From positions 20,738,254-20,802,253 of the forward strand of contig OX352765.1 in the NCBI GenBank assembly GCA_947095585.1: 64,000 bases of DNA, in the 5' to 3' direction. The stretch comes from Nephrocerus scutellatus (taxonomy: Eukaryota > Arthropoda > Insecta > Diptera > Pipunculidae). This document shows, one piece after another, positions 19,690 through 31,614 of this stretch. The notes below the pieces were generated by a model. It saw only the letters and a list, made by a program, of their open reading frames with translations. It searched no databases and was not told the DNA's origin. The stretch's first letter is position 1. Every line of letters starts with the position of its first letter. Both the position numbers and the translations under genes were made by a program.

Positions 19690-21480
19690 AATTTAATCGC
19701 ATGGTTCTGTATTCAGTCAAGCAGATATCACGTGGGCTTGGGTGCACCTGACATAACATGACAGATATACTGAAGTTTAGAGCGAATGCCAGCCAGGTCA
19801 GTAGTAGTGAAATATTTCATGCACCGTGTTATGAAGCCAAAGCACTTCACAGCATGTTTGGCGATGTTAAATAAGTGTTCATTGCAACGAGTCTTGTTGT
19901 TGACACTCATAGCAAGAATTGCTAGTTTTTCGGTTTTCTCGATGCATGAAGTGCCATTCATGGATAATAGCTGGAGCACAGATAATAGATATTATTATAA
20001 TAATATATAATATTATAATATTTATTATCTTTGGCTGGGGGTTACTATTTCGCTTCAACGAGAGAAGCGATACATTCGACTCTATTGTGTTCTCCCCACT
20101 TTGTTATGCTGCCAAACTCAGAATTTAACGAGCTTATCATACGCTGTTCAACATCCGAAAAGAAGGCACGTGAACGTGGGAGCATCTAAGAGAAGGTAAG
20201 AGTGCTGTCGTCAACGAATGAATGTACTGGATTAGAAGTTCCAGTCAGAAGATCGTTAATGGAAATTTGAAAGAGAAAGAGTGTCGGAGACAAAACACAA
20301 ATCTAAGGGAGACCCGAATTTAAGCGGTGAATATCAGACTTAAAACCGTCTAACACAACTTGGATTAAAAGGTTCGAAAGATAGCTTCTAGCCCATTGAA
20401 GCAGAGTTACATCGATTCCAGAAGCACGCATTTTGGACAGAAAAGCTCGTGAAGAACTCTGCCAAATGCCTTTGAAATATCAAGTGCTACAACAACTCAC
20501 TGCACTTGTGAAAAGACTTGCTCCACTTTTCGATGATACCGGTAGAACATTGTCCACGAAAACCACATTGACGGTCATAAGGTATTGATTGAGACGTGAT
20601 TTAAGATATTTCATACGCTGAGATTAGAAAGAAGGGGCGGTTTGCCTTTTCTTGGTATACGCTGGACAAATACTGTTTTCCAACTACTCGGAAAGAGTCC
20701 AAAAGAATGGGATAAGTACAAGAACTTACGCAATGATAATGTCAGCAATGAAGAATGAAATGGGGGAAAACCATCTGGCCCAGCGGATTTTTTTATGCTT
20801 ATCACTTAAAACTCTAGCAACTTCACGAGTATGAAAGTAAATATGTCTTATAGTGTGTTCGATACTCGGAAGTACAGGTGAAAGCAAAGCACAATCTGGA
20901 AGCACAATCTGGGAGCTAGCTGCAAAATGTCCAGAAAGTAGATTGACTTTGTCCTAAGAGCTGACAGGTAGAATGTGATTGTGATTTGGTGGAATTGACG
21001 ACGAGGCAGTATTTTAAGTTCTGTTTTCGAACGACCACAATTTTTTACTACTTTTGGGACATTGTAGTGTTTTTTGGCCCAATCTTTGATAATAGACGAA
21101 TTTGGCTCGCCGAGTTTTTGCATTGCAATCATTTCTGGCACGCCTGTATTTTTGTCGGTTTTCCTCTGTCTTTCACATGAGGAAGAATAGCGACCAGTTA
21201 AATTTCATAAAGAATGTATTAATGCCGTCCAATTTGGCTTTCTCGAAATGCTATTCATTTCTTTTTGGGTTTTTTTCTTTAACTGAATGGTCTAGAAACG
21301 AGAAATTTGCTGATATAACACAACGGTCGTATGAGCCTAGAGATGATAACACATTAACGATGTATTTATCGGGATACGAGGTAAGAAACAAGTCCAGAGT
21401 AGTGGCAGAATGATTCGCAATGTCGGTTATTTGTGTAGAATCATTCACAAGCTGAGTAAGACTATTTATCTACGCGAATA
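19690..21480 (-). pseudogene. Most complete Jockey/CR1-like LINE copy
   Basis: Minus strand from 21450: endonuclease end (DIANHSATTLDLFLTSYPDK, GSYDRCVISANFSF), linker, then RT with SIKKSAGPDGFPP (20810), FPSSWKTVFVQRIPRKGKPP, VALDISKAFGRV-like (20490), SGLP...LSPTLFL (20310), SFVDDSTLTFS (20225), then thumb and end near 19740 (HVMSGAPKPT). There is no RNase H. Frameshifts and stops throughout. Located in the largest Awh intron, same strand as the gene. Confidence 0.8.
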
Positions 21481-23429
21481 GCTCATCATACCTTCCTTCG
21501 GATGTTGTCTGTCCAGAGTGGCAAAACTAACCACAAATGTGTACATTGAATTCGCCCGTAATAACGATTTCAGCATAAGGTCTTCGGTTAAAATTCTTAA
21601 AATTGAGTCAGACAGATTGCGTCAAATTTCAAATATCAAGTTTTGGGACTATAGCGCAAGAGGGTGAAAGTGCATTATGGTTTAGCCTTTAGGCTTGTTC
21701 TGCTTAGCCTTCCTGATGGCTAGAGAGTGTAATTTTGACAACTCTACATCGGCATGTAAATTTGTTTCACAATTTGTCGCAGGTTTTCTGTTTGTGTTTT
21801 TATTGTTGTTTTTGTTGACCAAATCCAAACCGAGATAATCCTCAAAATGGAATCAAACGAACGGAACGATATTGAGACGAAATCTCAATCGCGGTCATTT
21901 ACATTCACAGCACTGGTCTGTGCGACCAATCAGCCAAACACAAACAACAACAATGACATCAAAAATGACAAGAAATACGAAATGTTTATTGTCGTATTCG
22001 TATAATCCGACAAGTCCGTCATGATCCGATCCAAAATGACAAATCAAATGAAATTGAGTGGATTCGGCATTGGATGCTGTTGAGACGCAAAACAAAATAT
22101 ACAGAAAGAACAACACCAACAACAACTTGCGAAATAGTTGAGTAAAAAAAAATGATTTGAAATGTCATCGAGAAAATTGAATTGTCAAGACGCTCCATCA
22201 TGATTCTTCGTAATGTGGTAATGCCAACTTAAAGACGACAAACTTCTCGCATTGGAATCATATGTTGGAATTTGTTGTTTGTCACTGCGACTGTTGGACA
22301 TATTGGGTATGCTAAGATGCGAAGACCGACCTAATCATAACAACGACAGTTGGACTTTGGTAATACGAATGACCTAATCATAACAAGAATCCTTCTTTCG
22401 TTATATTAAGAGCTGACTGTAGACATTCCTGGCAAATTAATTTTATGGTAAACGATTTATTTGCTGTTCAACATTGGCACAGGTACTCTTATAGGCATTT
22501 TCTTTCATGGCCAGAAGGACTTCATAATTGGTCTCGCTTTGACAAAGAAATTTCACATTCACACGTATTCCAGACAAAAAATGATAGACAGCAAAAGTAA
22601 ATAACTTTCGGGTTTCGTTGCATGAACCAGAATGCTAATATTTCTCGCCGCCCGCTTTGAACACTCATGGGACATTCAGGCACAAGGCATGAAATTATGA
22701 GAAATTGCTAATATCTACCAGTAAGCTAATCTCGCTGATTTCTACTCTACAGCCAGTGTCCGGTTCTTGTCTTCCACATAGAATAACACCCCCGATTTCC
22801 TCCTAAAACTCTGGGCATTATTATAGTGAATGCTTGGCCCGCTTTCTTCTCGTTTTATTTTCGTTGTACTTTCCGGTGAGGATTTTCCTCTTCTCTGATG
22901 TGAGCTTTAAGGTTCTCAGTGTTGTCATAACATAGCCAGACACGCCAGAGTAAAACTTTATTAAGCGATGAGAGAATTTGGCATCCAAAATTAATTTACG
23001 CGATAATGTCAACGATGAGTCCATGATAAGTTTTTGATGAATTCACTTTGAGTCCACGATAACTTTAAAAAGCATAATGAAGACTTTCGGATCACAATCT
23101 AGATCACTCCGTCAGGTAGTTGGCTTTTCTCCTCGCAGAGAACAATATTCTAAGAGTTCAACCAGGTAATAGCTTACGCAGATTTTGTTGTTACGTACTT
23201 TTAAGCCAGTCACCATAGTGCCCTTTTCTTTTTTGAAATGGAGTTCAGCTCTCTCAAAATCATTCCCAATACATATACCCAACTGCTGATCTGCGCCAAG
23301 TCAGCATAGGGGGACACAGTTGTGTGCCTTATCGGGTAAGTTGATTGCACTGGATAGGATATTTGCAAGGTCAATTCTTCCGCACGGAAAGGTGTCACCA
23401 ATCCATGTCCAATTTCTACTTTTTTAGTA
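21481..23429. other. Awh intron with one small LINE fragment
   Basis: At 22927-23010 the plus strand has 'ccagagtaaaactttatt' and 'gatgagagaatttggcatccaaaat', matching 5907-5960 of the EN-RT LINE. The remainder (for example the 21890-22200 CAACAA-rich stretch) shows nothing I recognise. Confidence 0.5.
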
Positions 23430-24660
23430 TGTTACGGGTACAGGTAGTATGTATACGGGTTCTGTCCGTTCTCGTGAAAAGTTTTCGTTCGAGATACGAT
23501 TCGGCCAGAAGATCCGTAAGATGATGCCAAGACACCTTTGTTACGAATGATTGCAGCTTTCTAGTGACTATATGGTGGTCATCTTCGCACCATCAGCACA
23601 TCAGTACATCAGTACTGATTCAACAATGACGCGAAATAGTCGTAGCTTAGTTTTCGTCCTTATAACATTGCTTTTCCAGACTTGTGCCAACATTCCGAAC
23701 GCATATTTTGCTTCACCAATATTGCTGTATACGTCCAGTTTGGTGCCGCCACAGTCGGTAAAGACAATGCTTCCCAAATAAAGGAAACCCTCGACTGTCT
23801 CGTTGCTGTTCAGCAACGTTAACCTGATAGGTGTTATTTTAAATACTTAGAGTTCTTCTTTTGGTTGCGTTTATTCTCAGTTCGACTCTACTTAATTCGG
23901 CTTCTAAATGTTGACCTTTTTGGTGTAGGTCCATAGCTCCTTGCAAAAAATAGCCGATGTCGTTATCTTGTTTTAGGTAGGATGTCCTTGTCAAAAGCAT
24001 TCCACGGGTGTCTGTGTTAGAACTAGAACTAGAACTAGACGTAGGACATTGTTGATTGGCACTAAAAATAAAAATGGTGACAGTATGTAGCCTTGTGGAA
24101 CTCCACTTTAAAGTCTCCTTTATCTGCCTTTCCTGTTAGAGGTGGCATCCTGATTAATAGCTAAGTAATAGTTTTTCGGGAATACATCTCCTGCGCAAAG
24201 CATAATGTCAGATAAAATCTCGGTTTCCACTAACGAACGCCTTCTCAAAATCTTTAAGGAGCAAAAGAAGCGGAGGTCTTAATTCGACGAATTGTTCTTG
24301 AAGGCGCAAGTTTTCTATATTTTCAATACAGGATGTGCGGAGCCTGACGATTGTTTGAGGTCAATAGTGGAATTAAGATGAGATTTGATTTGTTCCTGAA
24401 GAATTCCATTTGCAGGGTACATTTTCTCCTTTTCCCAACCCACAAGAAAACTTTCAATTTCCTTTTCCTTCACTATATGCGTGGATGTAAAAGCTTTGTT
24501 GATTTGTCTGGTGTTGCTTGGAAAAGCTTACTAGATATGCCCCACTACTTCTTTTTTATATTGAGAGGTTCAATTGCTGGTATGATTTCAAAAATGCTAG
24601 GTCAGTTATTTCAATTTCGAGGATTCTGCATTTACGTCTAACCGGTGAAGTACTGCTGTG
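23430..24660 (-). pseudogene. RTE-like LINE remnant
   Basis: Minus strand: DFEKAFVSGNRDFI (about 24260), SGVPQGYILSPFLFL (about 24110), VEGFLYLGSIVFTDCGGTKL (23790), NIGEAKYAFGMLAQVWKSN, TKTKLRLFRVIVESVLMY (23650-23601) and ILRIFWPNRISNEN (about 23490). This is the same clade as the intact element at 50347-53627. Several stops and frameshifts. Confidence 0.8.
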
Positions 24661-24879
24661 AAATCATCCATACCGCTTCTTAGATGATACTTACGTTTCG
24701 CTTCATTTAAGTTTCTTAGTGAAGTCATAAATTCTGTTGTTACACATTTACGAGAACAAATCATAAGGACCGAACATTATCAATTAAGATAGTGGGGAGC
24801 GAATTCGAAGTAGTATATAATATACATAAAAACATACACTTATATATATATATATATATATTACATATATCGGGTTCAA

Positions 24880-25330
24880 TTGTAGCTTTTGGAAATTACT
24901 GGCGGCTTCTACGGGGAGGTTTCGTCGCAATTCTAAAAGAGCTTGAAATATCTAGAGTTACAACTTGGCTTTCACCAAATTTGTGAAGAGGCTGGTTCCA
25001 ATTTTCGGGAAGTTTGGCTATCAGATCATCAGTAGAACAATACACATGAAACCGGTATTGGCTTTTACTAAAGATTTAATGAGTTTCAAGATATTTTGCA
25101 TGAGCTGACGATTGATAAGCGTTTCCATGACTGTGGGAAGAAGGGATATAAGTGATATGGGTCGGTACAAGGAAGGAGAAGTCGCCTCGCTTAAATCCTC
25201 AGGAAAAGTCCCGAAGAATAGAATAGATGGGAAAGCCAACGGAATAGTTATGCCAGCTTGAAAGAACACCTTTTCAGAACTTACTTGGAAATACCATCTG
25301 GCCCAGCGGATTTATGTATGCTGAGATCGG
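24880..25330 (-). pseudogene. Jockey/CR1-like LINE fragment
   Basis: Minus strand: SLYRPISLISLLPTVMETLI at about 25170-25110, then AKLPENWNQPLHKFGESQVV at about 25025-24965. The second text also occurs (as nucleotides) at 35180-35225 and 59025-59075. Confidence 0.75.
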
Positions 25331-26445
25331 TTAAAAAGATTACAGAAAAAGTATTCCCAAGGTGGAACAATTTTGCAGGACACTTGTCAGGATCGTGAGA
25401 ATAATTGGTACTTAAATGTTAGTTTCCTTTCCTTTTCCGTTGAAATATTCAAATCTCTTCATAAGAGGATAGCTGATAAAATCACCTGTATTCCTTTTCC
25501 ATTTGAGAGCAAATGGACAATATCGTCCACTAATGCAATTCGCGGAAGAAGATTATTCGCTGATTTTTTATAGATGTTATCCCTAATGAATATGTTACTT
25601 ATGTGTCACATTTAATCACCAATTATCTTTTCGTCGGAACAGTAACAGTAACTTCTCTTTTTACATCCCTTGTTAACGCATTATTACCACTTCGCTCATT
25701 GACTCTTGTGGGGGTAGAATTATTCCCACACACAATTCTCTGTGGTGTGGATAATTTGGTTGCTCAAGTGCAGATGCTTCTTGCTGACGTCTTTATTTCA
25801 TTTGATTGATTTTTAATAATAGCAGCAGCAGCCTGCATCAAGACGAAGAGCGAACGAGGCTATTAATTCAATATTTGCTGACTCTCGACTATCGCACGGC
25901 AATTACTTTCGTGTCAGTAAATGCTAACAAAGCTGTCGACCGATAGGCGGCCGAACGTAACAGAAGCACGAGCATCAAATGGAAGCACACGTGTCCTTAA
26001 TCTATAATTACACCGTAATCTATGAATTGCGGATTCCTAATCTTTTTTTTCGCACTCATGGACTGAAAGTTAAAAGATCGGAGCGAGGAACTTTGCCAAC
26101 AGTGACGCATAAAGCCGATTGTGGTGCAGCTCGCGTTGTCGAGGTGATGCCTTCTAGTTATTTATTTTGTTCTTGTTGTTCTTTTGTAACATTAGTACAA
26201 CTGCAAGTAATGGAAATAATTGGTAAACATCGGAGATGTGTGCAAATAGCCTGGGGCTTGATTCTCTGACCATGGGAAAGTTCAGTCATTACAAAAATGA
26301 TCCATTCCCACAAAATTCAATTAATTTGATAGAAATGTTTCTTCAACAAATGGAACATTGAAGTCTCTTCATTTTGAGAAAGCATTCGGTAAGGATCGAT
26401 CCACTATCTATATCTATATAAGAATGAAAAATTGTTAGCACTCAC
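25331..26445. other. No gene recognised
   Basis: Intronic DNA immediately downstream of the LIM1 exon. Plus-strand openings at 25603-25809 and 25979-26269 have no recognisable domain. Confidence 0.4.
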
Positions 26446-26627
26446 TTTCCGTAATCCGTTTTGCAATAGACTTGCCGTTCTCTTATAAAGCAGGACTGCT
26501 GTCGATCCAGCGGCGATAGACATATGCAACATCGTAGGCATGTGCCGTGCCATGAGCATCCGCCAACCTCGAGGAAAAACCTATCCGAGATTGGCTCTCC
26601 ACACGCTGCGCACGTCCGCAGCTCAGT
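26446..26627 (-). CDS. Awh: Awh exon encoding LIM domain 1
   Basis: This 182-bp exon starts after a polypyrimidine AG (26629-26628) with ACT-GAG-CTG and ends GGA-AA before a GTGAGT donor. It is too interrupted by flanking stops to appear as a long ORF, and was found by translation. It encodes 60 residues with a complete LIM zinc-binding pattern: C6-X2-C9-X17-H27-X2-C30-X2-C33-X2-C36-X18-C55-X2-D58, numbered from the exon start. LIM domains bind two zinc ions and mediate contact with cofactors such as Chip/Ldb. The last two bases join a G in the next exon to make Lys. The text (ELRTCAACGEPISDRFFLEV) closely matches my recollection of fly Arrowhead. Confidence 0.95.
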
Positions 26628-27444
26628 CTGTAAAGAAGAGAGAAAAATAGAATTAGTAATTTAATTAATGTTAGTATTAAAAAATTAAAAACTAGCTGCT
26701 CATAGACGCTTTTCGCTACCCGCAGAGTGAGGGCATTTCGTCCTCCTTTCTATACTCTAGAGTCTAGATTAAGCGGATTCATGACAACTTAAAATACAAG
26801 TTCTTTAACTCAAAATCATTTTTCACACGCCCATAGACGAAAGTGACTGTTTCGTACGCTATAAACTAGCCTCGAAAGTAGCCCATAACAACACTAGTTA
26901 TGTTATGATATAAACGTCTTTTGTTATTTACCAAAATCTCAGCGAACACATTGCGCATGAGCAAGAATTCTCTTTTGTTTGTCGTTTGTGATTTCTGCTT
27001 CTCTCTCGATTTAGCAAAAAAAACCGGTTTGGACGCGTGAAAAATAGCGTACACGACTTGCAGAAAAGTGCTCATCATGCTCGTTAGATTGCCAAGCTTC
27101 GACCTCGCACGATAAACTCCACTTTCCTTGCTCGTTCTGTAATATACTATTCTATTTACATGTTCGTAACAATATGCCAATTAGCTGCTCATTATTGTAT
27201 AAAACCCATATACGCAAAGTTTGAACTCGATCGGTTAAAGGCCCATATGGAACAAACATACATGCATACATATTTACAGATTCTCACTTTTATTGCGAGC
27301 CCGAAGGGCGAAGCTAATAATCAGAGGACAAGAAAATTTTTCTGGCGTACGTGTGTCGGTTTGTGGGTTTGTGGGTTTGTGGGTTTGTCCGGTTGTATAT
27401 CCCGACTTCTACCATTCACAATTTGATGGGACTTGTTTTAAAAC
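26628..27444. other. Upstream of LIM1 exon
   Basis: Intronic or 5' flank of Awh on the minus strand. A short GTTTGTGG triplicate lies at about 27358-27390. No Met-Lys start exon could be identified here or further up in the window. Confidence 0.5.
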
Positions 27445-28045
27445 AATTGGTAAGTGCTTGGCTTGCGATGACGTGACGCGCGTCGCGTGTCGCGTGTGGC
27501 GCGTGTATTTTTTTTTAAATTAATTGTTTTAAAACTTGGCTTGCGATGACTTGACGCATGTCACGTGTTGCGCGTCGCGTGTGGCGCGTGTGGCGCGTGT
27601 ATTTTTTTTTTTAAATACTTTTTTTAAAACTCGGCTTGCGATGACGAGACACATGTCGCGTTTCGCACATCGCGTGTGCCGCGTGTGGCGCGTGCAATTT
27701 TTTTTTTTAAATACTTTTTTTAAAACTTGGCTTTCGATGACGTGACACGTGTCACGTGACGCGCGTTGCGTGTGGCGCGTGCAATTTATTTTTTTTATAT
27801 ACAATTGGTAAGCGCTCGGCTTGCGATGACGTGACGCACGTCGCGTGTCGCACATCGCGTGTGGCGCGTGTAATTTTTTTTTTAAGAAATACTTTTTTTA
27901 AAACTCGGCTTGCGATGACGTGACACATGCGTGAGTCGCACGGCGCGTGTGGCGCGTGTAATTTTTTTTTTTAATACTTTTTTTTAAACGTGGCTTGCGA
28001 TGACGTGACGCGTGTCGCGTGTGGCGCGCGCAATTTTTTTTGAGT
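27445..28045 (+). repeat. CpG-rich satellite, seven ~89-bp units
   Basis: Units start at GGCTTGCGATGAC (or variant) near 27460, 27538, 27633, 27729, 27818, 27907 and 27992; spacings are 78 to 96 bp. Each has a GC half (TGACGTGACGCG, GTGTCGCGTGTGGCGCGTG) followed by a T8-T12 run and AAATACTTTTTTTAAAAC. The GC half is very CpG-rich in an otherwise AT-rich region. Repetitive ORFs on both strands are artefacts. Confidence 0.95.
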
Positions 28046-28189
28046 TTTTTTTATTCATAGGGGTTAGGAGAAAAAAAATTTTTTTAAGGTAAAATTCTTT
28101 TAAGATAATTCAGTCTTTAGGCTGAATTACAATTATCCATATGGCGAGCTGAGAATTTCGCTTTACTATCTTATATATATATGGTGTAT

Positions 28190-29130
28190 GTATGTATATT
28201 TGTTCTAGCATAACTCTGAAACGCCTGGAGCCATGAAAAGTATAAGTGACCGATGTTAGTGTCGAATCTATAGTTTTCCGAGATGCTGAAATGAATAGTG
28301 AAAATTAGACACCTCTATCACTCCTAGATGTGGGGTTTGTAACAGGTGACATGTAAAAAAAACAACCCATAAAAATCACTTTTGTGGTTGAAAATCAAAA
28401 CATCCCCCAAATCATAAGCAGTGCTGCACACAATGCAAACAGCGCACACAGTCATTATATTATGGTTGAAGCCGCTATATGGCTTTTTTTATGATTTTTT
28501 ATATAAAAAAAAAAACATTTGTATGCGAACCCCCGGGGCCCGATCACTACCACATTTGAATAGAATGTGTGCAAAGTTTCAATAAAATCGGGGCTTGGGA
28601 AGTGGGTTAAAAACTGATCGCAAGATTCCACGAAAAACAGACAGACAAATCACCGGACACGCGAAATTAATATAAAGAATTTAATATAATCTAAAGCGAC
28701 GTATCTTTTGGGGTCGATGAGATGAAAAATTACTACAAAACACTCCTAGTCACGAAAAAATAATCTTATACTTTTCCGATATTAGTGTCGAATCCAAACT
28801 TTTTGGGGTCGCTGAGATGGAAAACTATGGTAAGACAAGGGTGACATGTGAAAATAATCTAAAATTACTGATATAAGTGTCGAATCTAAAGCATTTGGGG
28901 TCGCTGAGATAAATTGAAAAATTACGGCAAGGCACCCCCTAAGGGTGGTAGTTTTAGAGGGATGACATGTAAAAATAATCTAAAACGACCGATCCAAATT
29001 TTTTGGGGTCGATGATATGAAAAATGGAACTACCAATGAAGTTTAAGTCCAAGTACAGACACCTCGGTAAGGAGTGAGAAAGGGTTAAAATTAAAATGTC
29101 CAAAATGACCGAGACTAGTGAAGAATCAAA
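28190..29130 (+). repeat. Tandem repeat of ~130-bp units
   Basis: Recurring 'agtgtcgaatctaaa', 'tttggggtcgctgagatg', 'gtgacatgtaaaaataatct' and 'aaatgaccgat' blocks near 28230, 28690, 28785, 28870 and 28980. A stretch at 28530-28655 belongs instead to the inverted dispersed repeat of 2430. No gene. Confidence 0.75.
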
Positions 29131-29441
29131 TGAAAATAAATAAACTCCTATCATGATAATGGAAAAAAAGGGACTCACTTCTGGTATTGGCAAAATTATT
29201 GCATTAATTCACGCACTCTCACTATGCCTATATCTCTCTAACTCAACATGGTTATCTTTTCCAGGTGATTCCTGTTGTCTTCCGATCCCGATCAACTGAA
29301 CTACATCTGGAAATCTGGACTGTTTTAAACGCCGACGCTTAACGCTTTTATTTAGGTAACGCAGTAAGAGCACAGATACCTCTCTTTCAATCTCTTTACA
29401 GAGACTTTATACGAACAACACAAAGTGAACTTCTCTTTCTA

Positions 29442-30741
29442 AAGGGTCCGCCAAATAACTTTTTTTTTTTGAAAATGCTATAAAAAAAAACTACTGAATA
29501 TTTTCTCAAATTTCTTTTTTTATTTGAAAGTACAATCCTTCCGGTTAACAATGGAAAATAATTTCATTCACATGGCTGCCTCGACTGGCCATGCAGTAGC
29601 CTACACGATCGGTCCAATTTTTAAGCACATTATCAATTGTGTGCAGCTGTATTTCACCAATGGCTTCACGAATATTGTCCTTTAAAGCGTCAATTGTCTC
29701 TGGCTTGTCGGCGTAACACTTATCTTTTAGGGCACCCCACAAATAATAGTCCAACGGTGTCAAATCGCAGCTCCGAGGTGGCCAAACGACATCAGCTCTG
29801 CGGCTGATAATGCGATCTTCAAAAACAGGGCGCAAAACATCGAGTGTAGCTTCGGCTGTGTGGCACGTAGCGCCGTCCTGTTGAAACCAAATGTTGCCAA
29901 TATCCTCCTCTTCAATTTTTGTGAACAAAAATTCGTTCAAAATGGCCCGATAACGATCGCCATTGACTGTAACGGCCACTCCTTGCTCATTTTCGAAGAA
30001 AAATGGCCCAATTATGCCTCTGGACCAAAATCCGCACCAAACAGTGACTCGTTTTTGGTGTACCAGCTTTTCAATGTATGCGTGCGGGTTTTCTGTGCCC
30101 CAAATGCGACAATTTTGCTTGTTTACATACCCGCCAAGATCAAAGTGAGCTTCATCCGAAAAGATGATTTTTTTGGCAAAATCGGCATCTTCTGTATGTA
30201 GATCGCAGGCCCACTCAGCGAAGCGAAAACGCATTGGATGGTCAGTTGGCTTCAACTCCTGAACCAATTGGACTTTGTATGGCGTCATACCAAGGTCTTT
30301 ATGCAAAATTCGTCTCAATGATGTCTCCGAAATGTTCAATTGTTGAGAACGACGGTGAATTGATGTTGATGGCGCTTCACGCACACTTTCTGCCACAGCA
30401 TCAATATTCTCGGGTGTACGCACTGTTTTTGGCTTTTCACGCTTTGGTTTATCGATGAGGATGCCAGTTTCTTTCACTTTTTTCACAAGATAACGAACAT
30501 ACGGAGCTGACGGTGCTTCTCTTCTTCCAAAATCCGTACGCAATTTTCGCACACATTCTGCAACATTACCATGATTTTCAAAGTAATGTCGCAATATTTC
30601 CCAGCGTTGTTCAAGCGTATACACAACCATATTCGTTCAGCGGAAGGATACAACTAATTATCTGTCAAATCAGACATGAGCTAAGTGTTACCATTCACGA
30701 AATAAGCAGTTGAAAAAAAAAACTTTAGATGGCGGACCCTT
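29442..30741 (-). mobile_element. Intact 1300-bp DD41D mariner transposon
   Basis: Terminal inverted repeats AAGGGTCCGCCA match exactly for 12 bp at both ends (29442 and 30741), followed by T-rich subterminal DNA. Both ends abut TA (29440-29441 and 30742-30743), the expected target duplication. One uninterrupted transposase ORF lies between. Intact ends, ORF and duplication suggest recent insertion. About 3 kb upstream of the Awh LIM1 exon. Confidence 0.93.
29545..30630 (-). CDS. Mariner DD41D transposase
   Basis: 361 residues, starting at the ATG 111 bp inside the right end. Residues 1-125 form the paired-like DNA-binding region with two helix-turn-helix units (for example SIHRRSQQLNISETSLRRIL). 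The catalytic domain has D159 in IFSDEAHF, D252 in WFQQDGATCHTA and D294 in CDLTPLDYYLWG. Forty-one residues separate the second and third Asp, giving DD41D, the spacing of the rosa-type mariner group. The protein cuts and pastes its own element at TA. All three acidic residues are present and there is no stop, so it may be active. Family name is from memory. Confidence 0.93.
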   Translation of the reverse strand: MVVYTLEQRWEILRHYFENHGNVAECVRKLRTDFGRREAPSAPYVRYLVKKVKETGILIDKPKREKPKTVRTPENIDAVAESVREAPSTSIHRRSQQLNISETSLRRILHKDLGMTPYKVQLVQELKPTDHPMRFRFAEWACDLHTEDADFAKKIIFSDEAHFDLGGYVNKQNCRIWGTENPHAYIEKLVHQKRVTVWCGFWSRGIIGPFFFENEQGVAVTVNGDRYRAILNEFLFTKIEEEDIGNIWFQQDGATCHTAEATLDVLRPVFEDRIISRRADVVWPPRSCDLTPLDYYLWGALKDKCYADKPETIDALKDNIREAIGEIQLHTIDNVLKNWTDRVGYCMASRGSHVNEIIFHC

Positions 30742-30759
30742 TATTAAACACAAAACATG

Positions 30760-31614
30760 TTCTTACGATGCAGAGCCAGATGCCAGACAATGCCAAACAA
30801 AAGAAACAGAGAAACATACAATACTCTTTATGGTTTAATTATTAAAGTCTAAAAAAAAATGCATCTCTAATATATGTATATAAGACATATATATATACAT
30901 ATACATATAAATATAAATATATATATTAGTTTTTTTTATTTTGTTTTAAATGTTTAGTTTGTTTTTGTTTTTGTTATTTAATGTAAATGTATGCACTAAT
31001 TTATATACCAATTTATTGCTTGCATAATCGACTAATTGATGTTAAAAGATTTTTTATTTGGAAAGTGTTGTACAGGGTCACCAAAAAAATATTTTAAAAA
31101 AATATCAAAAAAATGTGATAAAGGTACGGAAAATTTGTCTTCTACAATAAAGGATGTTTTTTAAACTAAGATATAATTACGATAAAGTTACCTATCGCAC
31201 CTGCTCGAGTTATAGTGGATTTATGATCAGTGTTTTCTGGCAAAATATATTATAATAGCACAGATAATACAATATACAGATGTCTCATGCCCATGCATTG
31301 AATTAGGGAATATCGAATTTCATCTGCCTGCTCGATTTGCCTGCTTGACCATCCTCGAATTTGTTGCACTTAATAATTTCAAAAGATCTGTGATCCATTT
31401 TTATTAAAAAGTTATATATTGAAGTGAAATATACCAGACGTAAAAAAAGAACAAGTGCACTTGAGTGTAGAAGTGTAAATTAAACTTAAATTTTAGGTAT
31501 GCGATTTTTTTTAGTTACATAATTTGACAATAGCTAACATACAAGTACAGCATAAATACATTGTGAACATCACTAATCTCCATAAGCATAAGACATCTAG
31601 ACATATTTGATAAT
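30760..31614. other. AT-rich DNA without gene
   Basis: TATA and TTTTA-rich low-complexity DNA around 30880-31020, otherwise nothing recognised. Confidence 0.5.

Larger units (their letters stand above)
10071..26627 (-). other. Awh: Arrowhead (Awh) gene span, five coding exons
   Basis: The exons are 26446-26627, 17096-17313, 16433-16666, 12488-12610 and 10071-10132. All have AG acceptors and GT donors, and the split codons join in phase. The joined product is LIM1, LIM2, homeodomain and a short conserved tail, in all 272 codons before the stop. Drosophila Arrowhead is a nuclear LIM-homeodomain factor needed for abdominal histoblast and salivary imaginal cells. The introns are 9132, 429, 3822 and 2355 bp; all but the 429-bp one are filled with mobile DNA. 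The product should begin at residue 3, if the start is Met-Lys as I recall for Drosophila, so a tiny first coding exon is missing from this model. Confidence 0.95.

Noticed and set aside
27529..27855. Arg/His/Thr-rich ORFs on both strands
   Set aside because: Produced by the CpG-rich satellite and its T runs.
27445..28045. CRISPR-like array of regularly spaced repeats
   Set aside because: Units are contiguous degenerate 78-96 bp copies without unique spacers, in a eukaryotic genome.
29860..30713. Plus-strand ORFs across the mariner
   Set aside because: Antisense shadows of the transposase.
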